From the NCBI RefSeq assembly GCF_009674565.1, contig NZ_WKJL01000025.1, positions 16,982-80,981 of the forward strand: a DNA stretch of 64,000 nt, read 5' to 3'. The translations under genes and the position numbers were made by a program. The notes beneath the pieces are model-generated. The model saw nothing but the letters and a program-made list of their open reading frames with translations. It was not told the DNA's origin and made no database searches. This document shows, one piece after another, positions 20,505-29,955 of this stretch. Each line of letters opens with the position of its first letter. The first letter of the stretch is position 1. This DNA is from Duganella aquatilis. Its GTDB lineage: Bacteria > Pseudomonadota > Gammaproteobacteria > Burkholderiales > Burkholderiaceae_D.

Positions 20505-21572
20505 ATGAAATTCTTGCCGTATGCCGTGCTGGTGCTGCTCACCGCCTGCACCACGCCCTACCGCCCGCCGCAACTGACGGACGCCAACACCACTTTCCCC
20601 GGTTTGATCGATCTGGCCGCCCAGGCCGACGGCAACGCAGCCGACGTGCTGCTGGTGCACGGCATCTGCACCCACGACGCCAGCTGGGTCGATGAAGTCG
20701 TCCCGCAACTGACCGGCGCCCTGCGCGACGCCACCACACAATCCTCGCGCGCTGCCGCCGGCACGGCGGTGCAGATCGTTCCATCCACGGTGAACACGCC
20801 CGCCGGCCAGCTGCGCTTCGACGCCCTGATCTGGTCGCCGCGGACCAACGACCTGAAGCGCCAGCTCTGCTACGACCAGAGCGGCAAATCCTCGCTGTGC
20901 AGCGGCGCACCGCCTTATCCCCACACGCGCGCACGCCTCAACGCCCGCTTCAAGGACGGCCTGATCGACGATTGCCTGCCCGATGCCCTGATCTACCAGG
21001 GCGTGGCGCGCGACACCATCCAGCGCCGCATGCGCGAAGCCGTGCTGCAGGTAATGGCCGGCGCACAGGCGCAAACGCCGCTGGTGGTGATCGCCCACAG
21101 CATGGGCAGCAAGATTTTGTTCGACACGCTGTTGCGCATGACGGAGGAGCCGGCCGGCTCGCAGGCGGCCCGGATGGCGCAGCAGGCCGTGGACCGCATG
21201 CGCTTTCTGGTGATGGCCGCCAATCAGATCCCGCTGCTGTCGCTGGCGGACCAGCCGCTGGCCGCCACCATGGCGGAATCGCCGCCCGACAGCCTGCAAT
21301 TACTGCTACGCAAGCGCCGCGCACTGGCGGCCGACCGCCACCTGACCTTGGTAGCCTTCACCGATCCGAATGACCTGCTGTCGTACACGCTTCCGCCGGA
21401 AAAATATGCGCAGCAGGACGGCGTCACCGTCTACAACATCCTGGTCTCCAACGCGCCGACCTACCTGGGCCTGCTGGAACGCCCCGACACCGCCCACCTC
21501 GACTACCTGAGCAACCCGGACGTCGGCCGGCTGATCGCCTGCGGCCTTCCCAGCAGCAAGCTATGCAAGTGA
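20505..21572 (+). CDS. Alpha/beta-hydrolase lipoprotein
   Basis: This 355-residue protein starts at ATG 20505, after GGAGG. It has a short lipoprotein signal with lipobox LTAC (Cys 15). The body has alpha/beta-hydrolase features: VLLVHGICTHDASW near residue 50 (oxyanion region) and VIAHSMGSK with nucleophile S199. A candidate acid (FTDPNDLLSY) lies in the last third, but the catalytic His is not certain. An esterase or lipase-like role in the envelope is likely; no substrate can be given. The messenger leader may mask its ribosome site (see the hairpin at 20461-20501). Confidence 0.7.
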   Translation: MKFLPYAVLVLLTACTTPYRPPQLTDANTTFPGLIDLAAQADGNAADVLLVHGICTHDASWVDEVVPQLTGALRDATTQSSRAAAGTAVQIVPSTVNTPAGQLRFDALIWSPRTNDLKRQLCYDQSGKSSLCSGAPPYPHTRARLNARFKDGLIDDCLPDALIYQGVARDTIQRRMREAVLQVMAGAQAQTPLVVIAHSMGSKILFDTLLRMTEEPAGSQAARMAQQAVDRMRFLVMAANQIPLLSLADQPLAATMAESPPDSLQLLLRKRRALAADRHLTLVAFTDPNDLLSYTLPPEKYAQQDGVTVYNILVSNAPTYLGLLERPDTAHLDYLSNPDVGRLIACGLPSSKLCK

Positions 21573-21622
21573 GTATATACATAGGCTTTGCCTTCCACAG
21601 TCCTCGCCTGAAATGTCCTGAC

Positions 21623-21646
21623 GAATGCCTGAAATTTCAGGCATTC
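21623..21646. repeat. 24-bp perfect palindrome
   Basis: GAATGCCTGAAA followed by its exact reverse complement, centred between 21634 and 21635. Related half-sites lie close by: CCTGAAATGTCCTG at 21607-21620 and AAATGC-AG-GCATTT about 40 bp downstream. It sits in a 230-bp stretch without a clear long gene, between the hydrolase lipoprotein and pmbA. Confidence 0.7.
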
Positions 21647-21803
21647 CGACGAAACCTCCCTACGAGAAGCGCTGTTTAACAGTTACAAATGCAGGCATTT
21701 CTCAGGCCATTTCAAGCAAGCCATGGATAAGGGACACCACATATATGCCGAGCTGTATTACTAACTGCGCAGGCGCGAAGATCCTCGCACGCAGGAGGAA
21801 ATC

Positions 21804-21899
21804 ATGCTGATCGCGCTGAAGGAATGGATGGCGCGTGTGCGGCAGCCGCGCCAGCCCGGCGTCAACCGCCGGCGCCGCGCCCGCCGCAGTACCGACTAG
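21804..21899 (+). CDS. Possible 31-residue basic small protein
   Basis: A short frame with a near-ideal ribosome site (GCAGGAGGAAATC before ATG 21804) encodes MLIALKEWMARVRQPRQP and then an Arg-rich tail, ending at TAG 21899, two bases before the end of the convergent pmbA gene. The hydrophobic/amphipathic start and strongly basic end could suit a membrane- or nucleic-acid-binding peptide. No family is recognised. The ribosome site is the main support; the Arg-rich tail could simply reflect GC-rich DNA. Confidence 0.4.
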   Translation: MLIALKEWMARVRQPRQPGVNRRRRARRSTD

Positions 21900-21901
21900 C
21901 C

Positions 21902-23254
21902 TCAGCCGCCGGCCACCACCATATTCTCGATCAGGATCGAGCCGGTCTGCTTGGTGCCGCGCACCAGCACATCGTTGCCGATGGCGACGATCTGCGCCAG
22001 CATATCCTTCATATTGCCGGCGATGGTGATTTCCTCCACCGGATACTGGATCACGCCATTCTCTACCCAGTAACCCGCCGCGCCGCGCGAATAATCGCCG
22101 GTCACATAATTGGTGCCCTGGCCCATCAGCTCAGTCACCAGCAGGCCGGTGCCCATCTTGCGCAACATGCCCGCGAAATCATCCGCCGGCTTGGTCAGCG
22201 ACGACGTCATCGCCAGATTATGCGAACCGCCCGCATTGCCGGTGGTTTTCATGCCCAGCTTGCGCGCCGAATACGTCGACAGGAAATAGCCCTGCACCAC
22301 GCCATCCTTGACCACATCGCGCTTGACGGTGCGCACGCCCTCCTCATCGAACGGCGCCGAACCGACGCCGCCCACCACGTGCGGATCTTCATGAATCTGC
22401 ACATGCTTCGGCAACACCTGCTTGCCCAGCGAATCGAGCAGGAAGGTCGACTTGCGATACAGCGCGCCGCCCGAGGTAGCCTGCACGAACGCGCCCAGCA
22501 GACCAGCCGCCAGCGGCGCCTCGAACAGCACCGGGCAGGTGCGCGTATCGATGGTGCGCGCATTCAGGCGCGCCAGCGCGCGCTCCGCCGCATAGCGGCC
22601 GATGGCCTCCGGCGACGACATCTTCGATGCATCGCGCACCGACGAATACCAGTCATCGCGCTGCATGTTCTTGCCCTTGCCGGCGATCGGCGCCACCGAC
22701 AGCGTATGGCGCGAATACGGATAGCCGCCGATGAAGCCGCGCGAATTGGCGGCGACAAAATGCGACTGCTGCACGTGCACGCCGGCGCCTTCCGAATTGG
22801 TCACGCGCGCATCGACGGCAAACGCCGCCGCCTCGGCGCGCTGCGCCAGCGACACGGCTTCCGCCGTCGAGATATCCCATGGATAAAACAGCTTCAGGTC
22901 GCGCGGCTGCATTTCCAGCTGGTCTTCGTCGGCCAGACCGGCGCAGTCGTCGTCCGACGTGAAACGCGCGATGTTGTAGGCCGCCTCCACGGTCGCCTTC
23001 AGCGCCGCCGGCGAAAAATCGGAGGTCGAGGCATTGCCGCGGCGCTGGCCGATGAACACCGTCACCCCCATGCCCTTGTCTTTATTCTGCTCGATGGTCT
23101 CGATCTGGCTCTTGCGCACCGACACCGACAGGCCGCTGCCCTCGCTGATTTCGACGGCGCAATCGGTGCCGCCCTGGGCTTTCGCGTAGCCCAGCACATC
23201 GCGTGCAAGCTGCTTCAACTGGTCCTGGGTGTGGGTAAAATGGGTATCGCTCAT
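21902..23254 (-). CDS. pmbA: TldE/PmbA metalloprotease subunit
   Basis: This 450-residue protein starts at ATG 23254 (MSDTHFTHTQ). It has the TldD/PmbA family layout with AKAQGGTDCAVEIS near the start and GSHNLAMTSSLTKP and VTGDYSRGAAGYWVENG in the C-terminal half. With TldD, it forms a protease that processes modified peptides and proteins; TldE itself lacks the zinc motif. tldD is not in the window. It is divergent from darP, as in many betaproteobacteria. Confidence 0.93.
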   Translation of the reverse strand: MSDTHFTHTQDQLKQLARDVLGYAKAQGGTDCAVEISEGSGLSVSVRKSQIETIEQNKDKGMGVTVFIGQRRGNASTSDFSPAALKATVEAAYNIARFTSDDDCAGLADEDQLEMQPRDLKLFYPWDISTAEAVSLAQRAEAAAFAVDARVTNSEGAGVHVQQSHFVAANSRGFIGGYPYSRHTLSVAPIAGKGKNMQRDDWYSSVRDASKMSSPEAIGRYAAERALARLNARTIDTRTCPVLFEAPLAAGLLGAFVQATSGGALYRKSTFLLDSLGKQVLPKHVQIHEDPHVVGGVGSAPFDEEGVRTVKRDVVKDGVVQGYFLSTYSARKLGMKTTGNAGGSHNLAMTSSLTKPADDFAGMLRKMGTGLLVTELMGQGTNYVTGDYSRGAAGYWVENGVIQYPVEEITIAGNMKDMLAQIVAIGNDVLVRGTKQTGSILIENMVVAGG

Positions 23255-23349
23255 GGGCTGTTTTCTTCGGGTGGCCGCTAAAACAGTTATCATAGCAGTC
23301 GTTTACAGTTTACAGGGCGCGGCCATGCGCCCTACCGAAAGTTGATAAT

Positions 23350-23949
23350 ATGGTAAATCCTAACCGCGGCGCCGTCGGCTTCAGCTCCTCCGAATTCGAA
23401 GAAGAGTACGAGCGCCCCTCCAAATCCGAGGCCAAACGCCAGTCCAACGCCCTGCAAAAGCTCGGCGAAACCCTGGTCGAAGCCCCGCGCGACCGCGTCA
23501 AGCGCGTGCCGATGCCGGAAGATGTGCTGGAAGCCATCCTGATGTGCCAGACCATCACCAACCACGAAGGCCGCCGCCGCCAGATGCAATTCGTCGGCAA
23601 AAAGATGCGCACCCTGGACGAAGAGGAAGTCGCCGTCATCCAGAAAGCCATCGACAGCTGGAAAGGCGCCTCCAAGTCGGAAACCGCCGCCATGCACGCG
23701 CTGGAGCGCCGCCGCGAGAAGCTGCTGGCCGACGACAACGCCCTGACCACCCTGCTGTCGGAAAATCCGGAACTCGACGTGCAGCACCTGCGCACGCTGA
23801 TCCGCAACGCCCGCAAGGAACAGGCCGAGAACAAGCCGCCCAAGGCCTACCGTGAAATCTTCCAGATCCTGAAGCAGCTGGACGCCGACAAGCGCAAGGC
23901 CGCCGGTGCGGACGAGGAAGAAACCGGCGACGAAGCCGATGACGAGTAA
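23350..23949 (+). CDS. darP: Ribosome biogenesis factor DarP (YjgA/DUF615)
   Basis: This 199-residue acidic and basic helical protein associates with late 50S precursors. The family text QSNALQKLGETLVEAP, LMCQTITNHEGRRRQMQFVGK and HLRTLIRNARKEQ is present, and the tail is very acidic. ATG 23350 follows a small GC stem-loop (23314-23333). It overlaps mog by 11 bp. Confidence 0.9.
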   Translation: MVNPNRGAVGFSSSEFEEEYERPSKSEAKRQSNALQKLGETLVEAPRDRVKRVPMPEDVLEAILMCQTITNHEGRRRQMQFVGKKMRTLDEEEVAVIQKAIDSWKGASKSETAAMHALERRREKLLADDNALTTLLSENPELDVQHLRTLIRNARKEQAENKPPKAYREIFQILKQLDADKRKAAGADEEETGDEADDE

Positions 23950-24556
23950 CACCGACGCCACCGAACTGGTGATCGGCCTGGTGTCGATCTCCGACCGCGC
24001 CAGCGGCGGCGTCTACCAGGACCAGGGCCTCCCCGCGCTGCAAGCCTGGCTGGCCGGCGCGCTGACTACGCCCTACCGCATCGAGACCCGCCTGATCGCC
24101 GACGAACGCCCGCAGATCGAGGCCACGCTGACCGAGCTGGCCGACAGCGTCCGCTGCCACCTGGTGCTGACCACCGGCGGCACCGGCCCGTCGCGCCGCG
24201 ACGTCACGCCGGAAGCGACCAAGGCCGTCGGCACCAAGGAAATGCCCGGCTTCGGCGAGCAGATGCGCCAGATCAGCCTGCACTTCGTGCCGACCGCCAT
24301 CCTGTCGCGCCAGACCGCCGTGATCCGCGAAAGCGCCGACCACGCCGCGCTGATCCTGAATCTGCCCGGCCAGCCGAAGGCCATCGCCGAAACGCTGGGC
24401 GGCCTGAAAGACGCCGACGGCAAGACGCTGGTGGGCGGCATCTTCGCCGCCGTGCCCTATTGCATCGACCTGATCGGCGGCCCCTATATGGAAACCGACC
24501 CGGCCGTGTGCAAGGCCTTCCGCCCCAAATCCGCCATCCGCCCCGCCCAAGGATAA
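23939..24556 (+). CDS. mog: Molybdopterin adenylyltransferase
   Basis: This 205-residue MogA/MoaB-fold protein adenylylates molybdopterin, the step before molybdate insertion. The diagnostic TTGGTGPSRRDVTPEAT motif (about 75-91) and the C-terminal LPGQPKAIAETL are present. ATG 23939 lies in the last codons of darP (11-bp overlap), so the two are probably coupled. The esterase gene follows after 2 bp. Confidence 0.92.
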   Translation: MTSNTDATELVIGLVSISDRASGGVYQDQGLPALQAWLAGALTTPYRIETRLIADERPQIEATLTELADSVRCHLVLTTGGTGPSRRDVTPEATKAVGTKEMPGFGEQMRQISLHFVPTAILSRQTAVIRESADHAALILNLPGQPKAIAETLGGLKDADGKTLVGGIFAAVPYCIDLIGGPYMETDPAVCKAFRPKSAIRPAQG

Positions 24557-24558
24557 GC

Positions 24559-25227
24559 ATGAGCCAACTGCTGCAAACCATCGAAAAAGAAACCGGCCCG
24601 AACCCGACCGTCGCCATCATCTGGATGCACGGCCTGGGCGCCGACGCCAACGACTTCGTGCCCATGCTGCACGAGCTGGACCTGGCTGGCCTGCCGGCCA
24701 TCCGCTTCATCTTCCCGAACGCCGACACCATGCCGGTGACGGTCAACGGCGGCTACGTGATGCGCGCCTGGTACGACATCATCGCCACCGACCTCGGCCG
24801 CCAGGAAGACGAAGCCGGCCTGCGCGCCTCGCAAGTCAAGGTCGAAGCGCTGATGGCGCGCGAGAACGCCCGCGGCATCCCCAACGAGCGCATCATCCTG
24901 GCCGGCTTCTCGCAAGGCTGCGCGATGACCTTGCAAACCGGCCTGCGCCAGAAGAGCAAGCTGGCCGGCATGCTGTGCCTGTCCGGCTACGTGCCGATCG
25001 CGCCCAAAGCGGCCGCCGAGCACACGCCGGAAAGCCTGGCCACGCCGATCTTCCTGGTACACGGCCGCATGGACCCGGTGATCGCCATCGCCCGCGCCAC
25101 CGCCTCGCGCGACCTGCTGGTCGAGTGGGGCTACCACGTCGAATGGCACGAATACGCGATGCAGCACTCGCTGTGCCAGCAGGAAGTCGACGACATCAGC
25201 GCCTGGCTCAAGCGCGTGCTTGCCTGA
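24559..25227 (+). CDS. Carboxylesterase (phospholipase/carboxylesterase family)
   Basis: This is a 222-residue cytosolic alpha/beta hydrolase of the Abhydrolase_2 type. The triad is S118 (LAGFSQGCAM), D172 (GRMDPV) and H203 (QHSLC); the oxyanion region is WMHGLGADAND. It is the last gene of darP-mog-esterase, with AAGGATAAGC before ATG 24559. Family members cleave short acyl esters or thioesters; the true substrate is unknown. Confidence 0.9.
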   Translation: MSQLLQTIEKETGPNPTVAIIWMHGLGADANDFVPMLHELDLAGLPAIRFIFPNADTMPVTVNGGYVMRAWYDIIATDLGRQEDEAGLRASQVKVEALMARENARGIPNERIILAGFSQGCAMTLQTGLRQKSKLAGMLCLSGYVPIAPKAAAEHTPESLATPIFLVHGRMDPVIAIARATASRDLLVEWGYHVEWHEYAMQHSLCQQEVDDISAWLKRVLA

Positions 25228-25230
25228 CGC

Positions 25231-25782
25231 CTAAGGCAGCGGCGGAGCGCTGGATGCCGGCGCCGCCGTCTGCGCCGCGTTCATCACCATCGCCAGAAAC
25301 GTGTAGTAACCGTTGATCCCCATCAGGTCGACCACGCCATGCTCGCCGAAGGCGGCCAGCGCCGCCGCGTAGGTCGCATCGTCCACCCGCTGCCGCTGCT
25401 GCAGCTGCACGCAGAACTCATACACCAGCGCCTCATCCTCCAGCAGCCCCGCCGGCCGCTGGCGCGCCGCGATCGCCGCGATCACCGCGTCGGCGATGCC
25501 GTAGTCGCGCGCGATCGGCGCATGGATCGCCCACTCCACCTGCTGGCTCCACTGCCGCGCCGTCACCAGGATCGCCAGCTCCGTCAGCCGCGTGCCGATG
25601 GCGCTGCGGTAGCGCAGATACTCGCCCATGCGCTGCGCCGCCGCCATCAGCTCCGGGCTGCGGATCAGCGGCACGAACGGCCCATACAGCGCGCCGCGCG
25701 GCCCGTCGATCACCGCCTGCGCCGCCACCTGCTGGGCCGCGCTCAGTTGTTCGAAAGCGATGGAAGGCAGGCGGTCGGTCAT
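25231..25782 (-). CDS. Carboxymuconolactone decarboxylase (AhpD-like) family protein
   Basis: This is a 183-residue all-helical protein. The central segment LTELAILVTARQWSQQVEWAIHAPIA has the ExxxH signature of the CMD family. The CxxC pair of AhpD-type peroxidases is absent, which favours a decarboxylase-like or non-redox role. It is convergent with the esterase gene, 3 bp apart. The function is not known. Confidence 0.75.
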   Translation of the reverse strand: MTDRLPSIAFEQLSAAQQVAAQAVIDGPRGALYGPFVPLIRSPELMAAAQRMGEYLRYRSAIGTRLTELAILVTARQWSQQVEWAIHAPIARDYGIADAVIAAIAARQRPAGLLEDEALVYEFCVQLQQRQRVDDATYAAALAAFGEHGVVDLMGINGYYTFLAMVMNAAQTAAPASSAPPLP

Positions 25783-25923
25783 GGCAATATCCTCAGGTTC
25801 GCGAGGATTCGATGATATCCCAGCAGCTCAGGCTGGCGACAGCATTTCGCGCAAAGGGCTAGCATGGCTTGCGGGCATGTAAACCATCTCCGCCTCATGA
25901 TCCCATCTCAGAAAGGCAATCCC

Positions 25924-26676
25924 ATGTCATCAACCCTGCAAGGAAAAGTCGCGCTGGTCACCGGCGCCGGCTCCGGTATCGGCCGCGCCGTCGCCCTCAA
26001 ATACGCTGCCGAAGGCGCCAAGGTGGTCGTCTCCGACATCAACGCCAAGGGCGGCAACGACACCGTCGCCGCCATCAAGGAAGCCGGCGGCGACGCCATC
26101 TTCGTGCACGCCGACACCTCGCTGCCGGCCGATAACCAGGCCCTGGTCGCGGCCACCGTCGCCCACTACGGCGCGCTGCACATCGCCTGCAACAACGCCG
26201 GCGTCGGCGCGCCGCCGGCCGATATCGGCGAGTACGACATCGCCAGCTGGGACAAGGTGATCGGCATCAACCTGTCGGGCGTGTTCTACGGCATGCGCTA
26301 CCAGATCGCCGCGCTGCTGGACGCCGGCGGCGGCGCCATCGTCAACATGGCCTCGATCCTGGGCCAGGTCGCCACGCGCCAGAACAGCGCCTACGTCGCC
26401 GCGAAACACGGCGTGGTCGGCCTGACCAAGGCCGCCGCGCTGGAATACGCCACGCGCGGCATCCGCGTCAACACGGTCGGTCCCGGCTACATCGACACGC
26501 CGGCGCTGCGCGCCATGTCGGACGCGGCGCGCGCGCCGCTGGTGGCCCAGCACCCGATAGGCCGCCTCGGCGAACCGCACGAAGTGGCCGAACTGGTGGC
26601 CTGGCTCAGTTCCGACCAGGCCTCCTTCGTCACGGCGGCCTACTACGCCGTCGACGGCGGCCTGCTGGCCCAGTAA
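25924..26676 (+). CDS. Short-chain dehydrogenase/reductase (SDR)
   Basis: This is a 250-residue classical SDR. The cofactor motif TGAGSGIG spans residues 13-20, NNAG is at about 90-93, and the catalytic set is S144, Y157 and K161 (SAYVAAKHG). D38 at the end of beta-2 (VVVSDIN) suggests NAD(H) over NADP(H). ATG 25924 is preceded by GAAAGG. The substrate is unknown, and there is no clear pathway neighbour. Confidence 0.88.
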   Translation: MSSTLQGKVALVTGAGSGIGRAVALKYAAEGAKVVVSDINAKGGNDTVAAIKEAGGDAIFVHADTSLPADNQALVAATVAHYGALHIACNNAGVGAPPADIGEYDIASWDKVIGINLSGVFYGMRYQIAALLDAGGGAIVNMASILGQVATRQNSAYVAAKHGVVGLTKAAALEYATRGIRVNTVGPGYIDTPALRAMSDAARAPLVAQHPIGRLGEPHEVAELVAWLSSDQASFVTAAYYAVDGGLLAQ

Positions 26677-26780
26677 GGCGGCCGGCGTCCATTTATCCGC
26701 CCGGCTTCCGGCATAGATCAACAACCCGCCGGCCGAATGCGGCTACCGTTGGCAGTCTGCCCCGCCAACGAAAGGACGCC

Positions 26781-28127
26781 ATGAGCCACCTCATCCACCG
26801 CAACCTGCGCCGCACGCCGCCCGTCGCCGTGCGCGCGCAAGGCATCACCATCACCGACAGCGCCGGCCGCACCTACCTCGACGCCAGCGGCGGCGCCGCC
26901 GTCTCCTCGCTGGGCCACGGCCATCCCGCAGTGCTGGCCGCGATGCACGCCCAGATCGACCGCAGCGCCTACGCCCACACCGCCTTCTTCACCTGCGAGG
27001 CGGCCGAGGAACTGGCCGCGCGCCTGGCCGCCGACGCCCCCGGCGACCTCGATCACGTCTACCTGGTCTCCGGCGGCTCGGAAGCGATGGAGACCGCGCT
27101 CAAGCTGGCGCGCCAATACCACCTGGAAGCCGGCCAGCCGCAGCGCAGCGTCTTCCTCGCGCGCCGCCAGAGCTACCACGGCAACACGCTGGGCGCGCTG
27201 GCGGTGGGCGGCAACGCATGGCGCCGCCACCCGTTCGCGCCGCTGCTGATCGACGTGCCGCACGTCGCGCCCTGCTACGAATACCGCGACCGCGCCGACG
27301 GCCAGAGCACGGACGACTACACCGCCGCCCTGCTGCGCGAACTGGAGGACGCCATCCGCGCCGCCGGCCCGGACAAGCTGATCGCCTTCGTCGCCGAAAC
27401 CGTGGTCGGCGCCACCGCCGGTGCGGTGCCGCCCACGCCCGGCTACTTCCGCGGCGTGCGCAAACTGTGCGACCAGTACGGCCTGCTGCTGATCCTCGAT
27501 GAAGTCATGTGCGGCATGGGCCGCAGCGGCACGCTGTACGCGTTCGAACAGGAAGGCGTGCTGCCGGACCTGGTGGTGCTGGGCAAAGGCCTGGGCGCCG
27601 GCTACCAGCCGATCGGCGCGGTGCTGGCGCGCGCGCCCATCGTGCGGCGCCTGCGCGACGGCAGCGGCGCCTTCCAGCACGGCCACACCTACATGGGCCA
27701 CCCGGTGGCCGCCGCCGCCGCGCTGGCGGTGCAGAAGGTGATCCAGAAAGAGAACCTGCTGGGCGCCGTCACCGTGCGCGGGGCTGCGCTGCGGCGCATG
27801 CTGCGCGAGGCCTTCGGCCAGCATCCGCACGTCGGCGACATCCGCGGACGCGGGCTGCTGATCGGGCTGGAACTGGTGCAGGACCGCGCCAGTAAGGCGC
27901 CGTTCGATCCGGCGCTCAGGCTGCACGCCCTGATCAAGGACGAGGCCATGGCGCGCGGCCTGATGGTCTACCCGATGGGCGGCACCATCGACGGCCGCCA
28001 GGGCGACCACATCCTGCTGGCCCCGCCCTTCATCGCCACCGAGGCGGAACTGGCGGACATCACCAGCCGCCTGGCGGATGCGCTCGCTGCGGCCCTCAGG
28101 GCGCCTGACATCGCCGGCAACGCTTGA
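26781..28127 (+). CDS. Class III PLP aminotransferase
   Basis: This 448-residue fold-type I aminotransferase belongs to the omega/BioA-like class III. The PLP Lys is K269 (VLGKGLGAGYQP), with D240 (LILDEV) binding the ring nitrogen. The phosphate-binding SGGSEAMETALKLAR lies near residue 100. AAGGACGCC precedes ATG 26781. It is typically annotated as an aspartate aminotransferase family protein; the amino donor and acceptor cannot be read from the sequence. Confidence 0.88.
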   Translation: MSHLIHRNLRRTPPVAVRAQGITITDSAGRTYLDASGGAAVSSLGHGHPAVLAAMHAQIDRSAYAHTAFFTCEAAEELAARLAADAPGDLDHVYLVSGGSEAMETALKLARQYHLEAGQPQRSVFLARRQSYHGNTLGALAVGGNAWRRHPFAPLLIDVPHVAPCYEYRDRADGQSTDDYTAALLRELEDAIRAAGPDKLIAFVAETVVGATAGAVPPTPGYFRGVRKLCDQYGLLLILDEVMCGMGRSGTLYAFEQEGVLPDLVVLGKGLGAGYQPIGAVLARAPIVRRLRDGSGAFQHGHTYMGHPVAAAAALAVQKVIQKENLLGAVTVRGAALRRMLREAFGQHPHVGDIRGRGLLIGLELVQDRASKAPFDPALRLHALIKDEAMARGLMVYPMGGTIDGRQGDHILLAPPFIATEAELADITSRLADALAAALRAPDIAGNA

Positions 28128-28356
28128 TTGGTTGTCAACAAGCAATAAAATGAAAACCATGTTAAGCTGTCGGCCCGACGTTGGCGGCACTCCGCCTGCG
28201 TCCGGCGGCGCCCGCCCGGCCCACCGCCGCCGGCGGCCTCACCAGCCCCCGCGCGGCCTGCGCGACCCGGCCCGGCAGCCCATTTCACGCCTCCGATTTT
28301 TCGCGTCGCGTCGTCCATCGGGCCGCCTGCTTGCGGCTATATTGCAGGAGAATACA

Positions 28357-29955
28357 TTGACTCACCTCACCATACGCATGCGTCTGGTATCGACCATGGC
28401 ATTGCTGGGCATCTTGATCGTCTTGACTGGTTTCATGGGCATTTACGGCATGAAGGTCGGCAACCACGCGCTGGAAGAAGTCTACAGCAACCAGCTGGCC
28501 TCCAGCGTGGCCATCAGCAATTCCAAGAATTCGCTGAGCCGCGCCCGCTTCACGCTGGACCGCGCGGTGCTGCACCCGGACGCCCCGGATGTCGGCAAGA
28601 CGCTGGACCGCGCCGCCATGTTCGTGACCGAATCGGACCAATACTGGCAAGCTTACCTGGCCTTGCCGCGCGACGTCACCGAAGAGGGCCTGGCGCGCGA
28701 CCTCGACGAAAAGCGCAAGCGCTACCGCGATGAAGGGCTGCTGGCGTTGCGCCAGGCGGTCAGCGGCCACGACATGGCACAGGCCGACCTGCTGTCGATG
28801 AAAAAGCTGCAGGAGCTGTTCGCGCCGTTCGGCAGCGCTTCCGACAAACTGGACCAGTACCAGCTGACGGCGGCCAAGGCCGGCTTCGACCGCAGCAATG
28901 ATTTGTTCAGCCTGCTGTTCAAGCTCGCCATCGGCGGCGTCGTGGCCGGCGCGCTGCTGATCGTGGTGTCCAGCGCGGCGCTGCTGCGGGCCATCCTGCG
29001 GCCCTTGGACCACGCACTGGCGGTGTTCGGCGCGATGGCCAGGGGCGACCTGTCCAGCCGCATCGCAACCGGCCGCCGCGACGAGATGGGCCGGCTGCTG
29101 GAAGGCCTGGCCCATATGCAGGAACAACTGGTGGGCACCGTGCGCAATGTGCGCGCAGGCAGCGCCGCGATCGCCACCGCCAGCCAGGAGATCGCCACCG
29201 GCAATATCGATCTGTCGCGCCGTACCGAACAGCAGGCCGGCAGCCTGGAGGAAACCGCGTCCTCGCTGGAGGAGCTGACCTCGGCGGTGCGGCACAACGC
29301 CGACAACGCGCGCCAGGCCAACCAGCTGGCGGTCACCGCCTCGGACATCGCCACCCAGGGCGGGCAACTGGTGTCGCAGGTGGTCACCACCATGGGGGCC
29401 ATCAATCATTCATCGAAACGGATCGTCGATATTATTTCGGTCATCGACGGCATCGCCTTCCAGACCAATATCCTGGCGCTGAATGCCGCGGTGGAAGCGG
29501 CGCGCGCCGGCGAACAGGGACGCGGCTTTGCCGTGGTGGCCAGCGAAGTGCGCAACCTGGCGCAGCGCAGCGCCGCCGCCGCCAAGGAAATCAAGGAACT
29601 GATCACGGCCTCGGTGGACAGTGTGGACGCCGGCGCGGCGCTGGTCGATCAGGCCGGTGCGACGATGGAAGACATCGTCGCCAGCGTGGCGCGGGTCACC
29701 GATATCATGAGCGAGATCATGGCCGCCGGCAGCGAGCAGAGTTCCGGCATCGAGCAGATCAACCAGGCGGTGGCGCAGATGGACGAAACCACGCAGCGCA
29801 ACGCGGCGCTGGTGGAGCAGGCCGCCGCCGCCGCGGACTCGCTGCAGGAGCAGGCGGTGGGCCTGGAACAGTTGGTCAGCGTGTTCAAGCTCGATGAGGC
29901 GGACCAGCGCGGCCGGCTGCCGCCGCGCCAGGCCCGCTTGGCACACCAGGCCTAG
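28357..29955 (+). CDS. Methyl-accepting chemotaxis protein (TTG start)
   Basis: This is a 532-residue transmembrane chemoreceptor. I chose TTG 28357, preceded by GCAGGAG, because it gives the usual short cytoplasmic start (MTHLTIRMRL) before TM1 (about 10-31). A four-helix-bundle-like periplasmic domain (32-186) is followed by TM2 (187-210), HAMP (about 211-263) and the signalling domain. The tip IDGIAFQTNILALNAAVEAA and methylation-type Glu/Gln patches (AGSLEETASSLEEL) are present. There is no C-terminal NWETF-like tether. The ligand is unknown. No che genes are nearby, so it feeds a chemotaxis system elsewhere. Confidence 0.9.
   Translation: MTHLTIRMRLVSTMALLGILIVLTGFMGIYGMKVGNHALEEVYSNQLASSVAISNSKNSLSRARFTLDRAVLHPDAPDVGKTLDRAAMFVTESDQYWQAYLALPRDVTEEGLARDLDEKRKRYRDEGLLALRQAVSGHDMAQADLLSMKKLQELFAPFGSASDKLDQYQLTAAKAGFDRSNDLFSLLFKLAIGGVVAGALLIVVSSAALLRAILRPLDHALAVFGAMARGDLSSRIATGRRDEMGRLLEGLAHMQEQLVGTVRNVRAGSAAIATASQEIATGNIDLSRRTEQQAGSLEETASSLEELTSAVRHNADNARQANQLAVTASDIATQGGQLVSQVVTTMGAINHSSKRIVDIISVIDGIAFQTNILALNAAVEAARAGEQGRGFAVVASEVRNLAQRSAAAAKEIKELITASVDSVDAGAALVDQAGATMEDIVASVARVTDIMSEIMAAGSEQSSGIEQINQAVAQMDETTQRNAALVEQAAAAADSLQEQAVGLEQLVSVFKLDEADQRGRLPPRQARLAHQA

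Noticed and set aside
28128..28356. Flagellar sigma-28 promoter before the first chemoreceptor
   Set aside because: TAAAATGA is followed at the expected distance by a poor match to GCCGATAA; too weak to annotate. The 229-bp stretch otherwise holds only the ribosome site of the TTG start.
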